Under the pieces are notes generated by a model that was not told the origin of the DNA, searched no databases, and saw only the letters and a list, made by a program, of their open reading frames with translations. Positions 36,664 to 45,490 of a stretch of 46,470 nt of DNA are shown here, piece after piece. Source of the DNA: Paracoccaceae bacterium (GTDB lineage: Bacteria > Pseudomonadota > Alphaproteobacteria > Rhodobacterales > Rhodobacteraceae); NCBI GenBank assembly GCA_026707935.1, contig JAPOVX010000054.1, positions 1-46,470 of the forward strand, given 5' to 3'. The stretch's first letter is position 1. Each line of letters begins with the position of its first letter. A program made the position numbers and the translations under genes.

Positions 36664-37077
36664 ATGCAGCACGAATACAAGATGGAACCGGCCCCGCGTC
36701 AACCTGGACGTATCCGGGGTGTTCGTTGTCCCAATACCAGGCTTGCCATCGGCCTGACGGAACAGTTGAACAATGCGGCACAGGAAGGCTGGGAGTATGT
36801 GCGAACCGATACATTCCCGATCGAATACAGGTCGGGATTGTTCCGAACCAAGGTTGTCGAGGTTGCTTCCTTTTTGGTTTTTCGGCGACCGATAGCCTAC
36901 GATGACCCGATCCACCACGATTTTGGTCCGCCGATGGTTGGCCCCGAAGACAACGGACCACCAGCAGACCTTGGCCGGCCGGAACCCGGGGTCAGACCGA
37001 TGCCTTCGATTACGTCCAGGCCCCTTCCTGATGACGAAACCGCGTTTCGTCCCGCGCCGCCGGTCGGCAGATCCTGA
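36664..37077 (+). CDS. DUF4177 domain-containing protein
   Basis: Small protein of 137 residues. The N-terminal half is a DUF4177 domain (HEYKMEPAPRQPGR, then LNNAAQEGWEYVRTDTFPIE and a closing VASFLVFRRP); the C-terminal half is Pro-rich, low in structure and probably disordered. No signal peptide. Function unknown. It follows gatB by 71 bases on the same strand, an association I have seen in Rhodobacterales. Confidence 0.85.
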   Translation: MQHEYKMEPAPRQPGRIRGVRCPNTRLAIGLTEQLNNAAQEGWEYVRTDTFPIEYRSGLFRTKVVEVASFLVFRRPIAYDDPIHHDFGPPMVGPEDNGPPADLGRPEPGVRPMPSITSRPLPDDETAFRPAPPVGRS

Positions 37078-37196
37078 ACCTTTGGTTTGACCGGACCACC
37101 AAACCGTTTGCGAAGCACGGGAGTCCGCCAGCTCTCGGGGCCTCTTTCACCAGGGTGCCCAGGCACCGGGGCCGACCGGACGACGTCTATTCGGCA

Positions 37197-37463
37197 TCAC
37201 GGTCCAAGACCGTCGGCATCCAGCGACAGTGCATGGAGGCCCGACGAAAACTCTGCCGAAAGCGATCGATAAATTCGCCGCTGGCGTTCTACGCGGCTCA
37301 GACCACCAAGCGATACGGCACGAATACGCACCCTGTAATGGGTCTCGCCACCTTCCCTGTAACCGGCGTGACCACGATGCGCAGCGCTTTCGTCAATAAT
37401 CTCGAGGGCAGCCGGGTCGAATTCCCGCCTCAAGACCTTCTCCATCCTGTCCTTTCGGCCCAT
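37197..37463 (-). CDS. bolA: BolA family protein
   Basis: Class II KH-fold protein of 88 residues, partner of monothiol glutaredoxins in Fe-S traffic and implicated in stress morphology. HRGHAGYREGGETHYRVRIR is the family signature, and RIYRSLSAEFSSGLHALSLD forms the C-terminal helix. The ATG at 37463 has GGAG eight bases upstream; the ATG at 37445 is an alternative. It is divergent from the J-domain gene with 93 bases between starts. Confidence 0.93.
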   Translation of the reverse strand: MGRKDRMEKVLRREFDPAALEIIDESAAHRGHAGYREGGETHYRVRIRAVSLGGLSRVERQRRIYRSLSAEFSSGLHALSLDADGLGP

Positions 37464-37556
37464 GAATAGCTCCAGGATTTCTGACGATTCTTGCTAGGAT
37501 AATCGTCTCAATCGTGTATGCTGCCGAATCCGAATTCGAAATCGCCGGGTGGTGTG

Positions 37557-38189
37557 ATGACCAAGGGGTCGCCCTTCGAATACGATATTTCGGTATCAGC
37601 CTACAAGCGCCGTCGCGCCCGGTCGCGGCGTGGAATGTCCGGAGCATTCGAGACGTCCGTCCGGAAGTGCGAACACCCGGGATGCGACGAGCCGGGCAAG
37701 TACCGTGCTCCAAAACATCCGGACCAGAAGCCCGGCGTGACCTGGTACTGCCGCCGCCATGCACGACAATACAATCTCAGGTGGAACTTCTTCGACAACC
37801 ACGGTGATTCCGTTGCAACCGGAGACGAGGGCCCGGAAGACGATGATGCTCCCTGGGGTGACTCCGAACCACGCGGCGCCTCGGTGGCATGGGACCGCTT
37901 CGGAGTCGACGACCCGCTTGACGTACTTGGCTTGAACTCGACACAAAATCCGGGTCCGGGCAACCGTCTGGGAAATGCACGCAAACTGTCGCCCGTGGAA
38001 CGACGGGCGCTCGACATTCTCGATGCACGGGACCATTGGTCAATGGAATCCATTCGCAAGCAGTACAAGCAGCTTGTGAAGGACCTGCATCCTGACCTGA
38101 ACGGCGGAGACCGGACCGAAGAAGCCCGTCTCCAGGATGTTGTCTGGGCCTGGGAGCAGATCCGGAAGAGTCCCGGCTTTCGGGATTGA
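37557..38189 (+). CDS. J-domain protein with N-terminal Cys-rich module
   Basis: DnaJ-class co-chaperone of 210 residues. The N-terminal third is a conserved module (FEYDISVSAYKRRRARSRRG, then Cys38, Cys43, Cys65 and His68 in CEHPGC...WYCRRH, which could bind zinc), then an acidic linker, and a J-domain at the extreme C-terminus (about 154-210) with HPD at 178-180. This order is the reverse of classical DnaJ. ATG at 37557 matches the N-terminus of homologues I recall; ATG at 37518 would add 13 residues. It lies between bolA and cobS. Confidence 0.92.
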   Translation: MTKGSPFEYDISVSAYKRRRARSRRGMSGAFETSVRKCEHPGCDEPGKYRAPKHPDQKPGVTWYCRRHARQYNLRWNFFDNHGDSVATGDEGPEDDDAPWGDSEPRGASVAWDRFGVDDPLDVLGLNSTQNPGPGNRLGNARKLSPVERRALDILDARDHWSMESIRKQYKQLVKDLHPDLNGGDRTEEARLQDVVWAWEQIRKSPGFRD

Positions 38190-38532
38190 CTTGCGTTAAC
38201 GGCCCCCGGGGCCATCGGTTCCAGCAAAACGACTCCGGTCATGCCGCGAATTCGGGTGCAGCTGCCAGGTACCTTCCGGGAGACCGGTCAAGCGCATTGA
38301 TTGAACTCTCGAAGGATTACGGCAGCACGGCGCGTTTTGGCACGGCCCACGACCTCCTGCATGACGCAGGAACTCACGGAAAACCGTTGATCCGGCTGAC
38401 GAAACAGGAATCGACGACCACAAGAGAAAGCCAGCTTCCGGAAAGAGCTGCTACTTGCACCTCAACCGATATTGTTCCACTAAGCGTCCGGCCTGCATTT
38501 TTTTCTCAATTAGCACGAAGACGGAATCGAAT
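38190..38532. other. Gene-free interval before cobS
   Basis: 343 bases. A frame is open over 38186-38551 but its translation shows no domain and ignores the cobS start. No B12-box or other cobalamin-riboswitch element was recognised. It presumably holds the cobST promoter, which I cannot place. Confidence 0.55.
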
Positions 38533-39507
38533 ATGGCGGACGGGAGTCTAGAAGCGGTCGCACACCCCACCCTGCGGGTGAGAGTTGACGAGGCTTTCGG
38601 CTTCGAAAGCAATATGGAAGTCTACGCGTTTGCAGACCCCGGCGAGAGGGTTCCGCCGATCGACGACAGTTACCGATTCGACCCGGAAACCACGCACGCG
38701 ATCCTCGCCGGCTTCGCCCATAATCGCCGGGTCCTGATTCAGGGATACCACGGGACCGGGAAGTCAACGCATATCGAACAGGTTGCCGCACGGTTGCGCT
38801 GGCCCTGCGCCAGGGTCAACCTCGACAGCCACATCAGTCGCATCGACCTGATCGGCAAGGACGCGATCAAGATCAGGAATGGCAAGCAGGTCACGGAATT
38901 CCACGAAGGCATCCTGCCCTGGGCACTCCGAAATCCGGTTGCCATCGTGTTTGACGAATACGACGCCGGCCGGGCGGACGTCATGTTCGTGATTCAACGC
39001 GTTCTAGAAGTTGACGGGAAGCTGACGCTCCTCGATCAGAACGAGGTCATCCATCCGCACCCCTACTTCCGCCTGTTCGCGACCGCCAACACGGTCGGGC
39101 TCGGCGATACGACCGGACTCTACCACGGAACGCAGCAAATCAATCAGGGACAAATGGACCGCTGGTCCATGGTCGCCACGTTGAACTACCTGAGCCATGA
39201 CGCCGAATGCAAAATCGTCGAGGCAAAGTGTCCGAAAGAATCACCTGGAGAAGTTGCCCGGATGGTCACCGTTGCGAACCTGACCCGAACCGCTTTCATG
39301 AACGGTGACATTTCCACCGTCATGTCTCCGAGAACGGTGATTTCCTGGGCAGAGAACACACGGATCTTCGGCGATCTGGGCTTCGCTTTCCGCCTGACGT
39401 TTCTCAACAAATGTGACGAACTCGAACGAGCAACGGTCGCGGAGTTCTACCAGCGTTGCTTTGACCAGGAACTGCCCGAAAGCGCTGCGTCAATCAGCCT
39501 GGGTTAA
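38533..39507 (+). CDS. cobS: Cobaltochelatase subunit CobS
   Basis: AAA+ ATPase subunit of the aerobic cobaltochelatase CobNST, which inserts cobalt into hydrogenobyrinic acid a,c-diamide; 324 residues. Walker [10 protein letters not shown] (71-79), Walker [10 protein letters not shown] (136-144), and the long conserved [20 protein letters not shown] stretch. The ATG at 38533 begins the CobS N-terminal helix; 26 upstream codons are open but not homologous. cobT follows after 29 bases. No cobN or other B12 gene is in the window. Confidence 0.96.
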   Translation: MADGSLEAVAHPTLRVRVDEAFGFESNMEVYAFADPGERVPPIDDSYRFDPETTHAILAGFAHNRRVLIQGYHGTGKSTHIEQVAARLRWPCARVNLDSHISRIDLIGKDAIKIRNGKQVTEFHEGILPWALRNPVAIVFDEYDAGRADVMFVIQRVLEVDGKLTLLDQNEVIHPHPYFRLFATANTVGLGDTTGLYHGTQQINQGQMDRWSMVATLNYLSHDAECKIVEAKCPKESPGEVARMVTVANLTRTAFMNGDISTVMSPRTVISWAENTRIFGDLGFAFRLTFLNKCDELERATVAEFYQRCFDQELPESAASISLG

Positions 39508-39536
39508 ATCAATTCGACTCCCGGATCGAAAACGCC

Positions 39537-41399
39537 ATGACCGGAGCCAGCCAACCCCCGTCGGATCCATTCAAGAAGGCCCTGACCGAAGCGACCCGGG
39601 CGATGGCCAATCGGCCTGAACTCGATGTCACTTTTGGCGCGGATTCGCCCGGGGTTTCGGGCGACGCGATCAGGTTGCCGCATTTTCCGCGCCGGTTGAA
39701 CGACGACTCGATCCTGCGAATCCGCGGAACCGCTGACGCGCTCGCACTCAAGCTGAGATTTCATGACGAGTCGACTCACAGGCACTTGGCGCCCGAAGGG
39801 CCGACGGCCAGGGAACTGTACGAGTGCATGGAAACCGCGCGCTGCGAGGCCCTTGGCGTCCGGGCGATGCCGGGATGTGCCGCAAATATCGACGCCAAGA
39901 TTTCCGCGGATCTCAAGAGTTTCGTGCCGAGCGACCCGGAAGACGTGGCCTCCGTTCCCCTGGCAACCGCGGTCGGGCATCTCATCCGGCAACGCGCGAC
40001 CGGGCGCAAGCTCCCATCCGTTGCTGCGCACGTGGTGGAACTGTGGCGGGGACACATCGAGGAACATGCGGGCGAGACGCTGGACAGGATCGATTCGGTG
40101 CTGGAGTGCCAGGAGGATTTTGGGCGCCTGAGCAGGCAGCTGATCAGCGATCTAGGATTCGGCGAGCAGCTCGGTCAGGATCCGGACGCGGACGCGCCCG
40201 AAAACCCCGAAGATCCGGAAGAGGCAGACGACGGTGGAGATGGAGATTCCGCTTCCGAAGAAGGTCCGTCCGATGACATGGAGTTGCAGCCTGATTCAGC
40301 CGAAGACAGGGACGACTCGGATGTCGAAATGATACACACCGACGGAGACGTCTCGGACGAGGATGACACCGAGAACGCCTCGGACGCGGAAACTCCGCCC
40401 GACCCGCCCGTAATCCTGCCAATTTCGGACGCCGATCCGGACTACAGGGTTTTTACCACCGAATTCGACGAGGAAGTATCCGCGAGTGAACTTGCAGAAC
40501 CGGAAGAACTGGAACGCCTGCGTTCGTACCTGGACCAGCAACTCGAACCCTTGAAAGGCGCCGTGTCCAAGCTGGCAAACCGGTTGCAGCGACGGTTGCA
40601 GGCTCAGCAAAACAGGTCATGGCAGTTCGACATGGAAGAAGGAATCCTGGACACGGGGCGGTTGGCGCGCATCGTTGCAAATCCGACGACTCCCTTGTCA
40701 TTCAAGGTCGAAAGGGACATCAAGTTCCTTGATACGGTCGTCACGATCCTTCTGGACAATTCCGGGTCCATGCGGGGGCGTCCCATCTCGATATCCGCGA
40801 TCTGTGCCGACGTGCTCGCACAAACGCTGGAACGGTGCCAGGTCAAGTGCGAAATCCTCGGATTCACGACACGGGCATGGAAAGGCGGGAAATCACGGGA
40901 AAAGTGGTTGGCTGCCGGGAGGCCGCAAACGCCCGGGAGATTGAACGACATTCGGCACGTCGTCTACAAGGCCGCGGAAGCCCCGTGGCGGCGCGCCAGG
41001 CCTGGTCTCGGGCTGATGATGAAGGAAGGGATCCTCAAGGAGAACATTGACGGCGAGGCTCTCGAATGGGCTTACCGCAGAATTGTCCGGCGGACGGAAC
41101 AGCGGCACATCCTGATGGTCATCTCGGACGGCGCGCCGGTGGACGACAGCACCTTGTCGGTCAATTCCGCGAACTACCTCGAAAAACACCTTCGGGACGT
41201 CATCGCAATGATCGAGGACAGGCGGGTCGTCGAGCTCATCGCCATCGGGATCGGCCATGACGTCAACAGGTACTACAGGCGCGCAGTCACGATCACGGAC
41301 GCCGAACAGCTCGCCGGGGTGATGACCGAGCAACTTGCCGCGCTATTCGATCGCGACCCGGTTTCGGCGGGGCAGATTCGCTCCTGCCCAGCCGCCTGA
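39537..41399 (+). CDS. cobT: Cobaltochelatase subunit CobT
   Basis: Partner of CobS that couples the AAA+ ring to CobN; 620 residues. An N-terminal helical domain, a strongly acidic low-complexity linker (about 215-295, mostly Asp and Glu) and a C-terminal von Willebrand factor A domain starting near 398, with MIDAS motif DNSGSM (Asp407, Ser409, Ser411). [20 protein letters not shown] lies in the conserved CobT-specific loop. The stop overlaps the ATG of the next gene by one base, so the three genes form one transcription unit. Confidence 0.96.
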   Translation: MTGASQPPSDPFKKALTEATRAMANRPELDVTFGADSPGVSGDAIRLPHFPRRLNDDSILRIRGTADALALKLRFHDESTHRHLAPEGPTARELYECMETARCEALGVRAMPGCAANIDAKISADLKSFVPSDPEDVASVPLATAVGHLIRQRATGRKLPSVAAHVVELWRGHIEEHAGETLDRIDSVLECQEDFGRLSRQLISDLGFGEQLGQDPDADAPENPEDPEEADDGGDGDSASEEGPSDDMELQPDSAEDRDDSDVEMIHTDGDVSDEDDTENASDAETPPDPPVILPISDADPDYRVFTTEFDEEVSASELAEPEELERLRSYLDQQLEPLKGAVSKLANRLQRRLQAQQNRSWQFDMEEGILDTGRLARIVANPTTPLSFKVERDIKFLDTVVTILLDNSGSMRGRPISISAICADVLAQTLERCQVKCEILGFTTRAWKGGKSREKWLAAGRPQTPGRLNDIRHVVYKAAEAPWRRARPGLGLMMKEGILKENIDGEALEWAYRRIVRRTEQRHILMVISDGAPVDDSTLSVNSANYLEKHLRDVIAMIEDRRVVELIAIGIGHDVNRYYRRAVTITDAEQLAGVMTEQLAALFDRDPVSAGQIRSCPAA

Positions 41400-43237
41400 T
41401 GTTTCAGAACTTCACGCCCAACGCCGCTCCCGAGGTCGGGGGGGAACGCCTCGACATGCTCCGGCGAGAGATACGCAAGGAAGAACTCGACGGATTCCTC
41501 GTGCCGTCGGCGGACCCGTGGCTGGGCAGTGGACAGGGTCCCGCAGACCGCCGGCTGGCCTGGATGACGGGGTTCACGGGATCTGCCGGTCTGTTGATCG
41601 TACTTGGCGAAACCGCGCAACTGTTCGTTGACGGCCGCTACACGGTTCAAGCCGGACTCGAGGCCGATTCGAACCTTTTCACGGTCGTTTCGCACGACTT
41701 CGACCGGATCATCGCATGCCTGGCGGCCGGCGATGACAGGGGGACTGCCCGGTTGATCGGTTACGATCCCTGGCTGCACAGCCGGTCATGGATCGAAAAT
41801 CTGGTCGAGAAAATCACGTCACTGGCTCGGAACTGCTGCCTTTGCCCGTGCGACAACCTGGTTGACCGAATCTGGACCGACCGTCCGGTACGGCCAAGGT
41901 ACCCGATGAGGCCTTACCCGGTGAACCGGGCGGGGCGTTCGTCATGGGACAAGAGGAACAGCATTGCCGAGAAGCTCCGCGTTAAGGGCTGCCGAAACGC
42001 CCTGGTCACCAGACCGGATTCGATCGCGTGGCTCTTGAACACGCGCGGCTCCGATATCGAGAGGACGCCGGTCACCCTGGCCTTTGCCGTCATCGGGGAA
42101 AACGGTGCCGTCGACCTGTTCATGCAAGAAGAAGTGGCGGACGAGAGCCTCAAGGCTCACCTGGGATCAGAGGTCACGATTCATCCTCCCGCTTCCCTCG
42201 ACGGATTCCTCGAAAGCCTGCCCGGACCTGTCATGGTCGATCCCGCGCGGACGCCGGACCGCCTTTTCCGCCGTGTTATCGATTCCGGTGCGACGGTCGT
42301 TCGTGCCCGTGATCCGATCGTTCTGGCGAAAGCCGTCAAGAACGAAACGGAATTGAAGGGAATCGAAGCGGCCCATCGACGAGACGGTATCGCGTTCGCC
42401 GAATTCCTGTCATGGCTTGCCGACGTGCCACGCGACCAGACCCTCTCCGAAATCGACCTGGTCCGGAAACTCGAGAGTTGCCGCAGAGCGACCGGAGAAC
42501 TGAAGGACATCGCATTCGACACGATTTGCGGATCCGGTCCCAACGGAGCGATCATCCACTACCGGGTAACCGAATCCTCGAATCGCAGGTTAAATGACAA
42601 TGATGTCGTCGTCATCGACAGTGGCGGACAATACGAAGACGGCACCACGGACATTACCCGGACTCTTGTTTTCGGCACTCCAAGTGAGCATGTGATCCTT
42701 GCCTATACCCTGGTTCTCAAAGGCATGATCGCCATGTCGCGGCTCCGCTGGCCGGGCGGCGGAATCGCCGGATGCCACATCGACGCAATCGCGCGCGTAC
42801 CGTTGTGGGGATCGGGGATGGACTATGGCCATGGCACGGGGCATGGAGTTGGCGCGTATCTCGATGTTCACGAGGGTCCGCACGCCATATCGCGCCGTTC
42901 GGACGTTCCGCTTGAAGCTGGCATGATCGTGTCGAACGAACCCGGCTTTTACCGCAAGAACCGGTTCGGAATCAGGATCGAAAACCTGCTTGCGGTTCGC
43001 CGATGGGAATCCGGTTCGGCAGAACGGGAAATGCTGGAGTTCAGGACATTGACGCTGGCGCCGCTGGAACACCGGCTGATCGATTCATCCCTTTTGGACC
43101 GGGATGAAATCGAATGGCTGGATTCCTACCATGAAACCGTATTCGAAACCCTGTCGCCGCACTGTACTCCCAAGACTGCGGCCTGGCTCGATTGCGCATG
43201 CCGCAAGATCACCAGGGTTGAACCGGCCGCCATATGA
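41399..43237 (+). CDS. Aminopeptidase P family (Xaa-Pro aminopeptidase, M24B)
   Basis: Metallopeptidase removing N-terminal residues ahead of proline; 612 residues, the three-domain long form. Creatinase-like N-domains precede the pita-bread catalytic domain whose metal ligands are seen: the two Asp in VVIDSGGQYEDGTTDITRT, His in GHGTGHGVGAYLDVHEGP, Glu in IVSNEPGFYRK and Glu in GIRIENLLAVR. The ATG at 41399 overlaps the cobT stop. A C-terminal segment of about 60 residues (WLDSYHETVFETLSPHCTPK) matches the long-form family. Confidence 0.93.
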   Translation: MFQNFTPNAAPEVGGERLDMLRREIRKEELDGFLVPSADPWLGSGQGPADRRLAWMTGFTGSAGLLIVLGETAQLFVDGRYTVQAGLEADSNLFTVVSHDFDRIIACLAAGDDRGTARLIGYDPWLHSRSWIENLVEKITSLARNCCLCPCDNLVDRIWTDRPVRPRYPMRPYPVNRAGRSSWDKRNSIAEKLRVKGCRNALVTRPDSIAWLLNTRGSDIERTPVTLAFAVIGENGAVDLFMQEEVADESLKAHLGSEVTIHPPASLDGFLESLPGPVMVDPARTPDRLFRRVIDSGATVVRARDPIVLAKAVKNETELKGIEAAHRRDGIAFAEFLSWLADVPRDQTLSEIDLVRKLESCRRATGELKDIAFDTICGSGPNGAIIHYRVTESSNRRLNDNDVVVIDSGGQYEDGTTDITRTLVFGTPSEHVILAYTLVLKGMIAMSRLRWPGGGIAGCHIDAIARVPLWGSGMDYGHGTGHGVGAYLDVHEGPHAISRRSDVPLEAGMIVSNEPGFYRKNRFGIRIENLLAVRRWESGSAEREMLEFRTLTLAPLEHRLIDSSLLDRDEIEWLDSYHETVFETLSPHCTPKTAAWLDCACRKITRVEPAAI

Positions 43238-43378
43238 CAGCAGAGTGGTCGCGGATGCCGTGGTGGAACGGTTGCCTGCACATGGGTGACGCTACCGGTT
43301 TACGCATCAAGTCCGGCAAGCGGATGATATCGGGTCCGCTTCGCCCAACCTGGAACGGGATTCACGGGAGCACTGGAA

Positions 43379-44755
43379 ATGTCGATTGATTCGGCCATAG
43401 GGCGTCTTTCCGAGAAACTCGGCAGGCAGGTTTCGACGTCAATGGCGATACGCATGGAACATGGGCAAAACGAATCGTATTTCAGGGTAACGCCTCCCGA
43501 TGCGGTCGTTCGCCCGAAATCAACCGAGGATGTCGCGCGTGTCGTCCGGATCTGCGCCGATGAAGGCTGCCCAGTCATTGCGAGAGGCGTCGGGACGTCT
43601 CTCGAAGGACACGCGTTGGCCATTCGGGGCGGAATATCGCTCGACATGGCCGGCATGGACACAGTCCTGGGCATCAATCCGGACGACATGGATGTCATCG
43701 TTCAGCCCGGGGTTACCCGGGAACAACTCAACACCGAACTTCGCGCAACCGGGCTGTTCTTTCCGATCGATCCCGGCGCCAACGCCACGCTGGGCGGAAT
43801 GGCATCGACCCGCGCTTCGGGGACGACCGCCGTTCGATACGGGACGATGAAGGACAACGTTCTGGCACTGGAAGTTGTCATGGGTGACGGCCGGATCATT
43901 CGTACCGGGAATCGCGCACGAAAGAGCTCCGCCGGGTATGACCTGACTGCCCTTTTTGTCGGATCAGAGGGTACCCTCGGGATCATAACCGAACTCACCC
44001 TCAAGTTGCATGGGCAGCCCGAATCGATTTCGTCGGCGGTTTGCGCGTTCGACGATGTCGATTCCTGTGTCCGCACGGTCATTGCAACCATACAGCTGGG
44101 GGTGCCCATTGCCCGGATTGAGTTGGCCGACACCGCCATGGTTCGGGCTCTCAACGCCTGGGACCGGGACATGGACCTGCCTGAGAAACCGCACCTGTTC
44201 ATGGAGTTTCACGGGACTCCGGGCGCGATTGCCGAACAGGAGGCAACCGTCGCCGACCTGGTCTCTTCCTTTGGAGGGAGCGCGTTCGAATGGGCAACAA
44301 CGGCCGAAGACCGCAGCGCACTTTGGCGCGCTCGGCACAATGCCTATTTTGCCGCAAAGGCCATGCGGCCGGGATGCCGGGTCGTCACGACCGATGTCTG
44401 CGTACCGATTTCCCGTCTTGCCGAGGCGATTTCCGAGACCGCCGCCGAGATCGAGGCCAGTCCGATCGATGGCCCGATCGTCGGCCACGTCGGGGATGGC
44501 AACTTTCACGCCGCACTGCTCATTGACCCCGAAAGCCAGGATGAATTGGCGGTCGCAAAGGAACTGGCCGGCAAGATGAACCACCGGGCGCTCCGTCTTG
44601 GCGGCACGATAACCGGCGAGCACGGAATAGGCGTCGGCAAGATACCTTTCATGGCAGAAGAGCATGGCGACGCCTGGGCGATCATGGCGGACCTCAAGCG
44701 CGCAATCGATCCCGGCGACGTCATGAACCCGGGCAAGATCGTCAAGATCAACTGA
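43379..44755 (+). CDS. FAD-linked 2-hydroxyacid dehydrogenase (D-lactate/glycolate dehydrogenase-like)
   Basis: VAO-family flavoprotein of 458 residues. The FAD-binding PCMH domain has VVRPKSTEDVARVVRICADE, VIARGVGTSLEGHALAIRGG and PGANATLGGMASTRASGTTA; the C-terminal cap has GPIVGHVGDGNFHAALLIDP with the catalytic-site His and GTITGEHGIGVGKIPFM. This is the arrangement of LDHD/GlcD-type enzymes that oxidise D-lactate or glycolate and pass electrons to quinone or cytochrome. Without glcE/glcF neighbours I favour a stand-alone D-2-hydroxyacid dehydrogenase. It starts 141 bases after the aminopeptidase gene. Confidence 0.93.
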   Translation: MSIDSAIGRLSEKLGRQVSTSMAIRMEHGQNESYFRVTPPDAVVRPKSTEDVARVVRICADEGCPVIARGVGTSLEGHALAIRGGISLDMAGMDTVLGINPDDMDVIVQPGVTREQLNTELRATGLFFPIDPGANATLGGMASTRASGTTAVRYGTMKDNVLALEVVMGDGRIIRTGNRARKSSAGYDLTALFVGSEGTLGIITELTLKLHGQPESISSAVCAFDDVDSCVRTVIATIQLGVPIARIELADTAMVRALNAWDRDMDLPEKPHLFMEFHGTPGAIAEQEATVADLVSSFGGSAFEWATTAEDRSALWRARHNAYFAAKAMRPGCRVVTTDVCVPISRLAEAISETAAEIEASPIDGPIVGHVGDGNFHAALLIDPESQDELAVAKELAGKMNHRALRLGGTITGEHGIGVGKIPFMAEEHGDAWAIMADLKRAIDPGDVMNPGKIVKIN

Positions 44756-44888
44756 CATTCACCTTCAATCGAGCGGCCGGGCATCGAACCCGCGATCACC
44801 GCCATTTCGTCTTCATTGAGGGCCGTTTTCGACGTGGTTCACAAAGAACGCCCGAGGCAGGTCCAAAACCAACGGTTCAACCGCCCGA

Positions 44889-45412
44889 ATCCGCCCAGCA
44901 AAGATCTCGACCGTGAACCGGAACCTCGATGCCCGGGACGCTGAACTCAAGGCACCGGTTGCGCAGGAATCCGGACCGAACCCGGCGACGGCTCCAGCGT
45001 CGAACGCCGCCTCGAATTCGGGACCATCCCCGACTCCATCCGTCCGTCCGGGACACCGGTGGTCATGCGTATCGACCGCTCGGCACGTGCACCGCGGGAC
45101 CGCCAGGTCATTGTCGCGAAGCTCAGGGAAAACGGCACCGGTCGCGCCGCCACCGAACAGCCCATGAAGACTTCGACCGTTACTGGCAATGCGTATTTCG
45201 ACGTGCCCGGCGTCGCCGCCGCGTACGAGACGGACCTGCGCCGTGAACATCAAACCGAAGGAATTGCCGCGGACGGACAGCGGGGCACCTGTCGAGGCCG
45301 GTATCGGAAGATTGGCAAGGACGCGATCAGGCACCTTCTTGCCGAAGGCCCGTCACCGACCGGGATCGCCCGCGATCTGGGGATCTCGCGCGGAACAGTG
45401 TACAAGGCGTAG
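44889..45412 (+). pseudogene. Frameshifted relic of a serine recombinase (resolvase/invertase family)
   Basis: Read with one frame change near 44957-44967, the region follows a small serine recombinase from end to end: ISTVNRNLDARDAELKA (the 'VST..Q.LD.Q...L' start), GCAGIRTEPGDGSSVERR, PVVMRIDRSARAPRDRQ (the 'LVV.RLDRLARS.RDL' helix), TVTGNAYFDVPGVAAAYETD (from 'TGRLVF...AALAEFERD'), and the C-terminal helix-turn-helix GPSPTGIARDLGISRGTVYK ending at 45412. The key motifs are eroded: the catalytic RVS is replaced by KIS, and an Arg of the DRL motif is changed. It cannot be active. It sits between the FAD dehydrogenase and the amidase. Confidence 0.8.
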
Positions 45413-45490
45413 GACAAGACCGGGGAACATGAGAATCCAGATTCGGGTCCGTGAGTCGATTCCTGCGGAATCCTGCCTCAAAAACCTGAC

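Noticed and set aside
38190..38532. Cobalamin riboswitch upstream of cobST
   Set aside because: Looked for a B12-box-like element and a long structured leader; none recognised.
38186..38551. 121-codon plus-strand frame before cobS
   Set aside because: Overlaps the ends of both flanking genes, lacks any motif, and runs past the cobS start.
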